Translations under genes and position numbers: made by a program | The notes under the pieces: model-generated | The model's input: only the letters and a program-made list of their open reading frames with translations | Told to the model about the DNA's origin: nothing | The model's database searches: none | Shown: in pieces, positions 24,527-32,858 of the stretch | Position numbering within the stretch: the stretch's first letter is position 1 | Layout: every line of letters begins with the position of its first letter | NCBI GenBank assembly: GCA_017937655.1 | Contig: JAGBDE010000032.1 | Span: 1 to 43,899, forward strand | Source: Clostridia bacterium | GTDB lineage: Bacteria > Bacillota > Clostridia > Christensenellales > Aristaeellaceae | Direction of reading: 5' to 3' | Length of the DNA stretch: 43,899 nt

Positions 24527-26443
24527 TTACTCGTGAATCCAGACCCGCATCTCGCCCTCGCCCCGGTTGCCCCAAGCGTAATAGGGAACGGCCAGGATCT
24601 CCGCGTCCACCTCTGCGGGGGGATTGACGGAGTACAGATCGTCGCCGTGAACCAGCCGCTTGCCCACGGCCTTCAGCACCACCACGTCGCCCAGAGGGCC
24701 GGACTGTTCCTCGGCTGCGATTTCCACGCCCCGGGGCAGACGAAGCGCCGCCAGGCCCTTGCCGTTATCGGCCTCTTCCAGGGCGTAGACCACCGGGCCG
24801 CGAAGAAGGGCCACGCAGCCCACGTTCTCACGGACGTTAGGATCGCAGTACACCCGGCGTACCTCCATGGGAAACGCGATGTCCACCACGTCGCCCGCCT
24901 TCCATTCCCGGGCGATCCAGCCATATCCGTCGCGGATATCCACGTCCCAGGGCTGACCGTTGATGCTGACCTGCCAGTCCGTCGCCCAGCCGGGCTTATG
25001 CACCGCGAAGGTGAAGCGGCCGTCGGCCTTCTCCATGGTGTAGCGCACCTTGCCCTGCCAGGGATAGCCGGACTCGCAGCGCACCTTCACGCCGCCATTG
25101 AGCGCAAACTCCGCCTCGCCGCCCAGGTACAGGTGGGCAAAAATGGTGTCCGCATTCTGGCCCCAGGCGTACTGGCCCAGAGAGGTCACCAGGCGGGCCA
25201 CGTTGGGCGGGCAGCATGCGCAGGCGTACCAGTCAGGCCGCTTGGGCAGGGCATGCTTGTACTCCTCCTGCTTGCCGCTGAGGCCGGGCAGCACCTCCAG
25301 CGGGTTGACGTAGAAAAACTTCTTGCCGTCCAGCTGCATGCCGGACAGGATGCCGCCATACAGTTCCTTCTCCATGATGTCCGCATAGCGGCCGTCCACC
25401 TCCGCCTCCAGCATCCGCCGGGCGAAGAACACCAGGCCCACAGACGCGCAGGTCTCGGCGTAGATGGTGTCGTTGGGCAGGTCGTAATCAAAGGTGAAGG
25501 CCTCGCCATGGCGGGTGGAACCGATGCCGCCGGTCACATACATCTGCTTGTTGGTCACGTTGTCCCACAGGCGCTTGCAGGCGTCCAGCAGGGGCTGATC
25601 GTCCACCTCGGTGGCCAGATCGGCCATGGCGGTATACATGTACATGGCCCGGACGCTGTGGCCCACCGCCACGCTCTGCTCACGCACCGGCAGATGGCTC
25701 TGGAAATAGTGGAAATCCACCGGGCCGCCGCCCCAGTGATACCAGCCGCGGCGGTCTTCCTCTTCCTGGAAATACTTGGGCTCCACGCCCCGGTCGTCCA
25801 GGAAATACTGGGCGGTTTCCAGGTACTTCTTCTCCCCTGTCAGCCGATAGAGCTTGATCAGCGCCAGCTCGATCTCCTGATGGCCGGGCACGCCCCGGAC
25901 GCCGTCCTTGCCGAAGCGGCTGCAGATCAAATCCGCATACCGGCGCATGATGCAGAGGAACTGGTCCTTGCCGGTGGCCTCGTAGTACGCCACCGCCGCC
26001 TCGATCAGGTGGCCCGCACAGTACAGCTCGTGGCACTCCCGCAGGTTCTGCCAGCGGTGCTCCGGCTCCTTCACGGTAAAATAGGTGTTCAGGTAGCCGT
26101 CCTCCTGCTGGGCCCGGCCAAGCAGGGCGATCATCTCATCGGCCCGCTTTTCCAGCTCCGCATCCGGGCGGATGATCAGCGCATAAGCCACGGCCTCCAG
26201 CCACTTGGCCACGTCGCTGTCCTGGAACACCATGCCGTAGAACTGGCCATCGGCCTCACCGGCAGCGATGCGGAAATTCTCCACCGCATGACTCTTTTCC
26301 ACGCCGGGGATGCGGTCATGAAGCACGTCCTCCTGGTAGGGGATGACGGTGTCCAGCATCAGTTTTTGCACATGGCTCCAAAAGGGATCCTGCACCCGGA
26401 CGTTTTTCAGGTCGATATTCTGCTGCACTTTGCGCACGCTCAT
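24527..26443 (-). CDS. Glycoside hydrolase family 127, beta-L-arabinofuranosidase-like
   Basis: Cytoplasmic glycosidase of 638 residues that by family removes beta-L-arabinofuranosyl units from plant glycoproteins or oligosaccharides. An (alpha/alpha)6 barrel occupies the first two thirds. All catalytic features of characterised GH127 are visible: acid/base Glu314, the zinc ligands Glu330 and Cys332 (ETCASVG), and CACCPPN with Cys408, Cys410 (nucleophile equivalent) and Cys411. C-terminal beta-sandwich domains follow. No signal peptide, so substrates must be imported. The start is ATG 26443 with AGGAGG eight bases upstream. Own promoter and terminator. Confidence 0.93.
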   Translation of the reverse strand: MSVRKVQQNIDLKNVRVQDPFWSHVQKLMLDTVIPYQEDVLHDRIPGVEKSHAVENFRIAAGEADGQFYGMVFQDSDVAKWLEAVAYALIIRPDAELEKRADEMIALLGRAQQEDGYLNTYFTVKEPEHRWQNLRECHELYCAGHLIEAAVAYYEATGKDQFLCIMRRYADLICSRFGKDGVRGVPGHQEIELALIKLYRLTGEKKYLETAQYFLDDRGVEPKYFQEEEDRRGWYHWGGGPVDFHYFQSHLPVREQSVAVGHSVRAMYMYTAMADLATEVDDQPLLDACKRLWDNVTNKQMYVTGGIGSTRHGEAFTFDYDLPNDTIYAETCASVGLVFFARRMLEAEVDGRYADIMEKELYGGILSGMQLDGKKFFYVNPLEVLPGLSGKQEEYKHALPKRPDWYACACCPPNVARLVTSLGQYAWGQNADTIFAHLYLGGEAEFALNGGVKVRCESGYPWQGKVRYTMEKADGRFTFAVHKPGWATDWQVSINGQPWDVDIRDGYGWIAREWKAGDVVDIAFPMEVRRVYCDPNVRENVGCVALLRGPVVYALEEADNGKGLAALRLPRGVEIAAEEQSGPLGDVVVLKAVGKRLVHGDDLYSVNPPAEVDAEILAVPYYAWGNRGEGEMRVWIHE

Positions 26444-26483
26444 AGAAGAAGCCTCCTGTGGTGTTTTTCTCAAAGTTGCCTCT

Positions 26484-26512
26484 ATTATAGCCAAAAACCT
26501 GTATCCACGCAA
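26484..26512 (-). promoter_or_regulatory. Promoter of the GH127 gene
   Basis: Minus strand: -35 TTGCGT (26512-26507), 17-base spacer, -10 TATAAT (26489-26484). Confidence 0.8.
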
Positions 26513-26514
26513 CA

Positions 26515-26552
26515 AAAAATCGCCCCGGAGAGCGATGTCTTCCGGGGCTTTT
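26515..26552 (-). terminator. Terminator of the cotJ operon
   Basis: GCCCCGGA / TCCGGGGC stem followed by GATTTTTTG on the minus strand, a few bases after the stop of the cotJC 3' part. It separates cotJC from the GH127 promoter. Confidence 0.85.
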
Positions 26553-26554
26553 CT

Positions 26555-26788
26555 TTAGCATTTGTTGCAGTTATCGCAGCTTTCGCCTTTCCGCAGGTTG
26601 AGGGCGGGGTTGAAAGCGTAGAAATTCTTGCAGTTCAGCTTCTCCTGCACAATGCCCAGCATTTCCGCAAACCGCTGATAATGGACAATCTCCCGCGCCC
26701 GCAGGTACCTCAGCACGTCCAGCACGTCCGGGTCGTCGGCCTGGAGGATGAGATTCTCGTAGGTTGTGCGGGCCTTCTGCTCTGCTGC
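26555..26788 (-). pseudogene. cotJC: cotJC 3' part (separated from its 5' part by a 9.15-kb insertion)
   Basis: Last 75 codons of the CotJC/manganese-catalase family coat protein. They read EQKARTTYENLI, ADDPDVLDVLRYLRAREIVHYQRFAEML, and a Cys-rich tail CDNCNKC before TAA at 26555-26557. EIVHYQRF carries the metal-binding His of the second half of the di-manganese site. No start codon or ribosome binding site precedes it, so it cannot be made alone. In frame with the 5' part once the TCTGCTGC repeats are joined: codon 135 (Ala) is followed directly by Glu136. This is best read as half of a programmed split gene, not decay, because neither half has stops or shifts. Confidence 0.92.
26781..26788. 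repeat. Attachment core, left copy (TCTGCTGC)
   Basis: 8-bp direct repeat also present at 35931-35938. Recombination between the two copies would remove 9,150 bp and rebuild cotJC in frame. Short identical cores of this kind are usual for large serine recombinases. Confidence 0.85.
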
Positions 26789-26792
26789 TGCC

Positions 26793-27989
26793 TCATTTTG
26801 GCAACCTGTCGTCCATCCGGCGGATGGTCACCGGCACATCCCGGCTGCCCGGAAGACGTCTGCCCACCTCAATCCGGCAGATGTCCCGCCCCTCCCCCGC
26901 CATTTCCGCAAGCCTTTCTTCCGCGATGAACGCCCCGGGGCAATGTTCCTTGTTCCGGCTGTGGGCGGGGCATTGCAGGTACCAGCGGCCCCGGCTTTGG
27001 TGGCGCTGCAATGCGGAGCCGCAGGATGCGCAGAAAACCTTTCCGGCCAGCGGCCCTTTCTGTCCCGGCGACCTTTTCGGCCCCCGCTGCAAACGCTCTT
27101 GCACAGCATCCCACAATGCCCGGCCAATGATTGCCTCATGAGTGTTTTCCACCACAAACCACAGGCTTTTGTCCCTGGGCCGGCATTCCTTGGTTTTGTA
27201 CGATACGCTGCCGTTCCTCCCCTGCACCATATGACCGATGTACATGGGATTGCGCAGCATCTCCCCGATGGTCTCCCTTCGCCACTTCTCCCCCATCGCC
27301 CCCTGGGAGGCCTTGTACTGCATGCCTATACGCCGCTTGTACTCCGAGGGATTGGGTATGCCTGCGTCGTTCAGCTGGCGGGCGATGTCGCTCATCGTGA
27401 AACCCTGGGCGTATTTCGTGAAAATCTCCCGCACCACTTGCGCCGCATCCCCATCCACCAGCAGGCGGCCCTTATGCTCCGTGTCCTTCCGATAGCCGTA
27501 CAGCGCAAACGCGCCAATGTGCCAGCCATTCTTCCGCCGGTTGTCCAGCACGCTGCGGATGTTTTCCGACATATCCTCCAGGTACCATTCGTTGATCAGC
27601 GCGTTGATCTGCCGGGTTTTCTTGTTGGCCTTGCTGCTGGTGTCCGCCTGATCCACCACGCTGACGAACCGCACGCCCCACAGGGGAAACAGCCCGTGGA
27701 TGTACTTTTCCACCAGCTCCACCTCCCGGGTGAACCGGGACTGGGTCTTGCACAGCACCACGTCAAACCGCCCGGCCTCCGCGTCCCGGAGCAGCCGCTT
27801 GAACTCCGGCCGGTTTCTGTCCGCCCCGGCGTAGTCGTCATCGCTGTAGATATCGCAGATCTGCCAATGCTGCTCCTCCGCATACTGGCGCAGCATGTTC
27901 TTCTGGTTGGTGATGCTCCCGCTGTCGTCCCCCGCCCGCTTGTTCCTGTCCTCCTCGGACAGGCGGCAATAGATGGCCGCCTTCATCAT
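26793..27989 (-). CDS. Serine recombinase (resolvase/SpoIVCA-like site-specific recombinase)
   Basis: DNA recombinase of 398 residues. The catalytic resolvase domain starts MMKAAIYCRLSEEDRN with nucleophile Ser11, followed by FKRLLRDAEAGRFDVVLCKTQSRFTRE. A Recombinase domain follows (GFTMSDIARQLNDAGIPNP...YIGHMVQG). A zinc-ribbon is FCASCGSALQRH...LQCPAH...HCPG (four Cys, about 310-345). The protein is shorter than typical SpoIVCA (about 500 residues) and has little or no C-terminal coiled coil. It starts at ATG 27989 with AAAGGAGGG upstream; ATG ATG in tandem. It is the last gene of the element, its stop five bases from the attachment core, and is the obvious agent for excision. Confidence 0.93.
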   Translation of the reverse strand: MMKAAIYCRLSEEDRNKRAGDDSGSITNQKNMLRQYAEEQHWQICDIYSDDDYAGADRNRPEFKRLLRDAEAGRFDVVLCKTQSRFTREVELVEKYIHGLFPLWGVRFVSVVDQADTSSKANKKTRQINALINEWYLEDMSENIRSVLDNRRKNGWHIGAFALYGYRKDTEHKGRLLVDGDAAQVVREIFTKYAQGFTMSDIARQLNDAGIPNPSEYKRRIGMQYKASQGAMGEKWRRETIGEMLRNPMYIGHMVQGRNGSVSYKTKECRPRDKSLWFVVENTHEAIIGRALWDAVQERLQRGPKRSPGQKGPLAGKVFCASCGSALQRHQSRGRWYLQCPAHSRNKEHCPGAFIAEERLAEMAGEGRDICRIEVGRRLPGSRDVPVTIRRMDDRLPK

Positions 27990-28039
27990 GATCGCCCTCC
28001 TTTCAGCGGCACAGCTTATGCGGAGGGCCATCGGCCATA

Positions 28040-28076
28040 TGAAAAGCCCGCACCGTTCAGGATGCGGGCTTTTTGT
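28040..28076. terminator. Terminator between pilin-like gene and recombinase
   Basis: AAAAGCCCGCA / TGCGGGCTTTTT stem; T-runs on both strands. On the minus strand it ends the cargo transcript before the recombinase gene, so the recombinase may need read-through or its own promoter. Confidence 0.85.
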
Positions 28077-28703
28077 TTATTCGGTTTCGCGTTTTCGGAG
28101 CATCAGCGTCATGGCGGCGGCCGCCAGAAGCATCAGCGCCATATGCAGGCAGAGGTTGCTGCTGTCTCCGGTGGGCGGGGGCGGCTGGCCGGGGTCGTAG
28201 ATGTTTTCAAAGGGCAGCACGCAGGCTTCCACGTCCTTGCCATCCACCTGAACCGTGGCCGTCGGGCGATCCTCCGCCGCGGTCACATTGACCTTCACGG
28301 TGTAGACCACGTCGCTGTAGGTCACGTCCTTGCGGGCGTCGTTAACCTCGGACACCTTGAATTCATTGGGCTGGCCGACGTCCTCGGCCTTGAAAATCAG
28401 CAGGAAGCGGGCCGCGCCGTTCTTGTCCGTGGTGACGGTCTGCTTTTCGCCGGTAGTCACATCCTCCAGCTGGAAGGTGAAGCCCTCGGGGCCCATCTTC
28501 TTGTCCGTGCTGCTCAGCACGGTTTTCTCAATGACGATTTCCACCGGGGCCTCGGTCAGCACATCGGTCTTGGGGGCGAAGGTGTTGATCAGGGAGCCCG
28601 CGTGGTCAAACATGTAGGCCAACGTGGTGGGAACAAGGAATGCCAGCGCGGCGACCAGCGACACGATCAAAATCAGCTTTCCCCACTTGCGGCGGATATT
28701 CAC
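28077..28703 (-). CDS. Surface protein with pilin isopeptide-linkage (Spy0128-type) domain
   Basis: Secreted, membrane- or wall-anchored protein of 208 residues. The N-terminal hydrophobic signal (about 8-29, ending PTTLAYMFDHAGSLINTF) has the SipW-type GT/TTLAY ending. The middle domain (about 53-165) reads VEIVIEKTVLSSTDKKMGPEGFTFQLEDVTTGEKQTVTTDKNGAARFLLIF...FKVSEVND...VVYTVKVNV. This is the pattern of streptococcal pilin isopeptide domains, with Lys, Asn and the Glu of SEVN placed for intramolecular cross-linking. The C-terminus is PPPTGDSSN, then a hydrophobic helix and RKRETE, like an LPXTG sorting signal. GTG start with AAAGGAGGG upstream. No sortase gene is in the window. Confidence 0.85.
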   Translation of the reverse strand: MNIRRKWGKLILIVSLVAALAFLVPTTLAYMFDHAGSLINTFAPKTDVLTEAPVEIVIEKTVLSSTDKKMGPEGFTFQLEDVTTGEKQTVTTDKNGAARFLLIFKAEDVGQPNEFKVSEVNDARKDVTYSDVVYTVKVNVTAAEDRPTATVQVDGKDVEACVLPFENIYDPGQPPPPTGDSSNLCLHMALMLLAAAAMTLMLRKRETE

Positions 28704-28738
28704 TTTGCTCCCTCCTTTCAGGCTTCTATTTTAGCAGA

Positions 28739-29497
28739 TTATTGGAACGGCTGCAAATTGTTCAGGGGCAGGGCCATCTCCAAGGCTTTCTCGGCGGACA
28801 TTTTCTGCTCCACGCCGTCCACCTTTTCCACAAACACATCGGACTCAATGGCCATGGTCTTGATCAGCAGGAAATCGGCGCTGATGTTGGCCAGGTCGGC
28901 GTTGGTGACGTCCCTGCTCATGGCCACCTGCAGCAGCATGGGCGGGGTGGTTTTATTGACGGGCAGTTCCTCCAGGCACGTGACCACCATCATCATGTAG
29001 GGGCGGCCCTTGATGTTGATTTCCCTCCATTCGTGGAACTGGAAAGACTCACACGCGGTGTTGAAATTCAGGTGGATGATTTCATTCTGATAGGCGTATT
29101 TGTCCAGGGCGAAAGCGGTGCGGATGTAGGCGGGTGTTTTGCCCTCGTTGCTGACGGAGGTGAACTTATCCACCGCACCGATGATTTTGCTGTCATCCCA
29201 GAGCTGTACGTTGTCGATTGTGACCTTGTCATCCCAGGTAAAATCCGCGCCGTAGCGGGCGGGGGCCAGCTGCTCCGGCGTTCCCTCACCCACCAGGGCG
29301 GTGCCATCAGCGTTGCGTTTCTGGTAAACCAGGCGGACGTCCAGTTCACCTTCGGTATCCTGTTTAGGAGCGCCGCCCGTAGTAAACAGGTTGCTCAGGT
29401 CTGCAAACAGGTCAGACAGGCCCTGGGCCAGGGTGCCGTTCACGGCCAGCAGGCCCACCAGCAGCAGGCAAACGGCCAGCACAATTGCTTTTTTCAC
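28739..29497 (-). CDS. Secreted protein with SipW-like signal, unrecognised domain
   Basis: Exported protein of 252 residues. Signal-like N-terminus VKKAIVLAVCLLLVGLLAVNGTLAQ, with NGTLA resembling the GTLAY cleavage region of TasA-type proteins. The mature part has ELDVRLVYQKRNADG and SVSNEGKTPAYIRTAFALDKYAY. The latter resembles KNIGKSDAYVRTIIAFE in the 29611-31278 protein, so they share a domain type. GTG start at 29497, AAAGGAG seven to eight bases upstream. The role is unknown; a fibre or matrix component is likely from context. Confidence 0.8.
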   Translation of the reverse strand: MKKAIVLAVCLLLVGLLAVNGTLAQGLSDLFADLSNLFTTGGAPKQDTEGELDVRLVYQKRNADGTALVGEGTPEQLAPARYGADFTWDDKVTIDNVQLWDDSKIIGAVDKFTSVSNEGKTPAYIRTAFALDKYAYQNEIIHLNFNTACESFQFHEWREINIKGRPYMMMVVTCLEELPVNKTTPPMLLQVAMSRDVTNADLANISADFLLIKTMAIESDVFVEKVDGVEQKMSAEKALEMALPLNNLQPFQ

Positions 29498-29577
29498 AGG
29501 CGTATCTCCTTTCTGTATGTAGTGGTGCGCCATAGCGGCAACCAAAAGGCACGGGGGATGCGTACCCTTTGGTTGCC

Positions 29578-29601
29578 GCCCCTCCCGGAGGGGAGGGGTG
29601 G
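29578..29601. repeat. G/C-rich hairpin in the cargo array, copy 1
   Basis: CCCCTCCCGGAGGGGAGGGG between two cargo genes; a similar hairpin lies at 31326-31350. Next to it, GGCAACCAAAGGG and CCTTTTGGTTGCC form another long stem (29537-29577 region). They could stabilise or attenuate the polycistronic mRNA. Confidence 0.55.
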
Positions 29602-29610
29602 CGGGGAAAA

Positions 29611-31278
29611 TTACTTGATTTCTTCGCCGTCAATAACGAGCTTTCCGGTAGAGTTAGGAACAAAACGTCCATAAAGATCGCTTTGGCCTTCGGGACGTTC
29701 GATTTCCGTGCTGCCATTAATTTGTTTGATGGTATTACCGGATGCGGTAATATTAGAAATCGTTACTTCGCCAACATTGGCCGTTCCGACTGCTACACCC
29801 ACACGATAACTGTCATCGTAAGAAGTCAAAACACAATCCTTTACGGTGCAGTTTTCAATTGTTGTATAAGTGGCAGGGTTACAACCAGCATGACCGTTGA
29901 TGGCACCAACCGTACCTTTACCGGTAATCTCGCAATTTACTACAGAGCAGTTCTTAATAGTAATATAGGAATCAACGGGGCCGTCACTTTGTACATTGTA
30001 TCCGGATGTCCAACCTACCAAGCCGCCCGTACGTCCACCGGATACCTTCGAATTAATCAGGTGGCAATTATTCAGTTCAAGCTTATCCATAGAATCTTCT
30101 GCACAGACAAAAGCACCGTAACCGGTTGCGGTATACGCACCTTCATCTGTCATGTCGGCATCAATGATAGTCAGATCATTGATTACAATGCCACTTCCGC
30201 CAGCAAAACCGCCACCATACAAGGGAGCATTCAGGCCCTTAATGTAATTGCCATTGCCGTTGATTGTAACAATATCTGCTCCATGATAGCCATCAACCGT
30301 CACAGGAGTCCAATCATAGCCAGTCATATCGTAGCTTTCGGTCAGTTCAATGGTAACGTTGCCGGAACCCGCGTCAGATGCTTCGGTCAGCAGTTTTTCC
30401 AGTTCGGCAGGATCGCCGGTAAATTCAGCGGGAGGATTGTTGTTAAGCCACTCATCTCCGGGGCTGCCGATATCATCCTTAGTCCAGCCGGTGAACCAGC
30501 CAGGAACGTTGGCGTTGTCTTTGCCCATGGGGAAAGCTTCGTTCAGGGCTTCTTCAGCGCTGTCAAAACCAGCGGTCTGCACGGCCTGGGACAGAACCAG
30601 AATGTCGTAGGTTTCGCCCAGTTTGGCAACGTATTCGTTGTCTACCTCTTTCTTCAGATATACCTGCAGCAGGCTAGGAATGGTGGTATCTCCAGCCTCA
30701 AGGACTTCCTTGTGGGTCACAACGGCAATCGCGTAGTTCTTTTCGTCAATAGTAACAACATCATCCAACCAGCTCCAATACCAGTCGGTGTTGCCGTCGC
30801 CTTCGGTAGCGTCGCCGCGATTTGCGCCATCGTTTCTCATCAGGCCGATATGCGTTCCGGTAGATTTTACTTCCTTCACATCATCAACAACTTCAAAGGC
30901 GATAATCGTACGAACATAAGCATCGCTTTTGCCAATGTTCTTTACGGTCACAATCTTATCCTGAGCGTTGGGAAAATTCTTACCGTCAGCCTTTGCGAGG
31001 AATTTATAGGCACCACCCGTGCTGGAAACTTCTTTTCCCGTTTCATCCACGTAATGATGAGGTGTGCCTACAGCGGGGTACAGGGGCTTGTTAGGAGTGA
31101 ACGCCTGCAGTTCGCCGTTTTCATCGCGTTCTTGCTCGTTCTGAATAATGTCCACATTACCCAGGGTCATGACGTTGACATCAGCGTCAGTGTCAGTCAG
31201 GTAGGCCAGGGTGGTGCCCAGGCCAATGGTCAGGGCCAGTACCAGGCTCAGGACCATCAAGAGGGTAGACTTCTTCAT
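29611..31278 (-). CDS. TasA/camelysin-type secreted protein with beta-helix-like C-terminal domain
   Basis: Secreted protein of 555 residues. SipW-cognate signal MKKSTLLMVLSLVLALTIG, then LGTTLAYLTDTDADVNVMTLGNVDI, the typical start of the TasA/camelysin fold. The TasA-like domain runs to about 270 and includes TVKNIGKSDAYVRTIIAFE. From about 290 there are repeated short strands with VTINGNGNYIKGLNAPL, GSGIVINDLTIIDADM, ITIKNCSVVNCEI and TTIENCTVKDCVLTS. This periodicity is that of a right-handed parallel beta helix, a common adhesive or carbohydrate-binding fold. AAAAGGAG precedes the ATG. No wall anchor is visible. Likely a fibre subunit or tip adhesin (inference). Confidence 0.85.
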   Translation of the reverse strand: MKKSTLLMVLSLVLALTIGLGTTLAYLTDTDADVNVMTLGNVDIIQNEQERDENGELQAFTPNKPLYPAVGTPHHYVDETGKEVSSTGGAYKFLAKADGKNFPNAQDKIVTVKNIGKSDAYVRTIIAFEVVDDVKEVKSTGTHIGLMRNDGANRGDATEGDGNTDWYWSWLDDVVTIDEKNYAIAVVTHKEVLEAGDTTIPSLLQVYLKKEVDNEYVAKLGETYDILVLSQAVQTAGFDSAEEALNEAFPMGKDNANVPGWFTGWTKDDIGSPGDEWLNNNPPAEFTGDPAELEKLLTEASDAGSGNVTIELTESYDMTGYDWTPVTVDGYHGADIVTINGNGNYIKGLNAPLYGGGFAGGSGIVINDLTIIDADMTDEGAYTATGYGAFVCAEDSMDKLELNNCHLINSKVSGGRTGGLVGWTSGYNVQSDGPVDSYITIKNCSVVNCEITGKGTVGAINGHAGCNPATYTTIENCTVKDCVLTSYDDSYRVGVAVGTANVGEVTISNITASGNTIKQINGSTEIERPEGQSDLYGRFVPNSTGKLVIDGEEIK

Positions 31279-31325
31279 GATTGTTTACTCCTTTTTGCAT
31301 TGTGTTAAAGGAAGTTTGGGGAGTT

Positions 31326-31350
31326 CCCCTCCCGGGTGGGAGGGGAAGAA
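31326..31350. repeat. G/C-rich hairpin in the cargo array, copy 2
   Basis: CCCCTCCCGGGTGGGAGGGG between the two beta-helix genes, related to the hairpin at 29578-29601. Confidence 0.55.
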
Positions 31351-31355
31351 GCGTG

Positions 31356-32789
31356 TTACCACACTTTGCACTGAGAGGAAACATCAACGCCGTCCACGAT
31401 GAACGTTGCTTTGCCCTGAGCGGTTTCGCCCTTAGAATTACTATTGTAGTAAATCTTGTCTACGCCCAGACCATCACAGTTTTCAAAGCTGACTACAGTA
31501 CCAGCGGGTACTTTTTCGCTGATGTCAGCACCTTCCATATCGGAAGAGAAGGAGCAATCCTTGAAGGAGGCATTCTGATATGCACGCACAATACCGTAGT
31601 AGCCATTGTGGGTAAATTCGCAATCAGTAAAGGTCAGGCTCTGAATAGCAGTACCAAAGCTGTTCCATCCACTAAATTTGCACTTGCTGAAAACAAGTTC
31701 ACCGTCGCCATGATCGAAATGAGCGGCGTAGGCGTATTCAGAGTCAAAGGTGCAATCAATGAAGGTAACGGTTCCCTTCGCACCGTTTCCATAGCTACCA
31801 TGGCTTGCATCGCCAGTGAAAATGGCGTTCCTAACAATCGTTCCGTCAGGGAAGGTAACGTTATCCAGGTCGCCCAGGTTGTTGCCCTGTGCGTCAATCA
31901 AAACGGGCTTGTTGTTCTCTTCGGCTTCCTTCAGGGCTGTCTTCATCTCACTGAGAGAAGTGACCTTGACGGTAGAAGGAGCAATGGCGTTACCCTTGTC
32001 GCCCCACTGAGCGTTGTAAGCTGCGTAAGCTGCCTGAGGAGTCTCGAAGCCTTCCTTCTGCACAGCATAAGCGGCTGCGTAGATGATGGGAGCGCCATCC
32101 TCGTTGATGTTCCAGTCAACAGGAGTCACTTCGCCATTCACAACGCGATACAGGTCGCCCTTGGGATCGATGTCGATCTGAGCATCCATGTACACCTTTT
32201 CGATGTTGGGCAGAGTGGTTTCGCCGGGCTCAAGAGCCTTGTTGTAAACCAGAACGTAAGTGTTGTAAGGCACGCCGTTGATTTCTTCCTGGTACATGTT
32301 CTCGCCTTCAGCAATGCTGTTGAACACATTCCAGTGCATCTTGTTCTCGTTGATGTATTCAGCGCTCAGTTCCACGCCCTCAGGGATGTAGCCATCGAAG
32401 AAACCGGCTTCCAGGGCCGCATTAACGCGGTCGTCGGTCACATAGCCTTCAGTGGTGGCACCCTTGGGATTCCAGTGGATGATGTTCTTATTGGAGCCCT
32501 GCTCCGTGCCCTGCACGGGATTATCCAGAGCGGTGGGGATGGAGAAGGTCAGCCACACCCAAGCGTCGGTGTCACCGGTATTGGTGATGGTGGGCTTCTT
32601 TTCAATTTCCTGACCAGGGATCAAGGTGGAACCCTGCTCAAAGTCTTCATTCAGGTCGATGTCAACGTTGCCCATGGTGAACACGTTGGTTTCTACATCA
32701 CGGTCAGTCAGGTAAGCCAGGGTGCTGCCCAGGCCGATGGTCAGAGCCAGTACCAGGCTCAGCATCAGGAGAAGAGATTTCTTAGTCAT
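31356..32789 (-). CDS. TasA/camelysin-type secreted protein with beta-helix-like C-terminal domain
   Basis: Secreted protein of 477 residues. SipW-cognate signal and cleavage region MTKKSLLLMLSLVLALTIG then LGSTLAYLTDRDVETNVFTMGNVDIDL. Its TasA-like domain contains PGQEIEKKPTITNTGDTDAWVWLTF (about 58-85). A C-terminal region from about 290 has repeated strands VTFPDGTIVRNAIFTG, VTFIDCTFDS, LVFSKCKFSG, LTFTDCEFTH and ASFKDCSFSS, a beta-helix ladder with a Cys at equivalent positions. It ends SSQCKVW. Closely related in layout to the next protein downstream. The ATG has AAGGAAGC upstream. Confidence 0.85.
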   Translation of the reverse strand: MTKKSLLLMLSLVLALTIGLGSTLAYLTDRDVETNVFTMGNVDIDLNEDFEQGSTLIPGQEIEKKPTITNTGDTDAWVWLTFSIPTALDNPVQGTEQGSNKNIIHWNPKGATTEGYVTDDRVNAALEAGFFDGYIPEGVELSAEYINENKMHWNVFNSIAEGENMYQEEINGVPYNTYVLVYNKALEPGETTLPNIEKVYMDAQIDIDPKGDLYRVVNGEVTPVDWNINEDGAPIIYAAAYAVQKEGFETPQAAYAAYNAQWGDKGNAIAPSTVKVTSLSEMKTALKEAEENNKPVLIDAQGNNLGDLDNVTFPDGTIVRNAIFTGDASHGSYGNGAKGTVTFIDCTFDSEYAYAAHFDHGDGELVFSKCKFSGWNSFGTAIQSLTFTDCEFTHNGYYGIVRAYQNASFKDCSFSSDMEGADISEKVPAGTVVSFENCDGLGVDKIYYNSNSKGETAQGKATFIVDGVDVSSQCKVW

Positions 32790-32858
32790 GGTGCTTGCTT
32801 CCTTTCGTCTTTTTGTTTTGGGGTTTTTTACAGGAGGTGGGGACGCGCGCGAAAGGGA

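Noticed and set aside
26555..26788. cotJC 3' part read as a decaying pseudogene
   Set aside because: No stops or frameshifts in either half, exact frame restoration at the repeat and an intact-looking recombinase argue for a programmed split instead.
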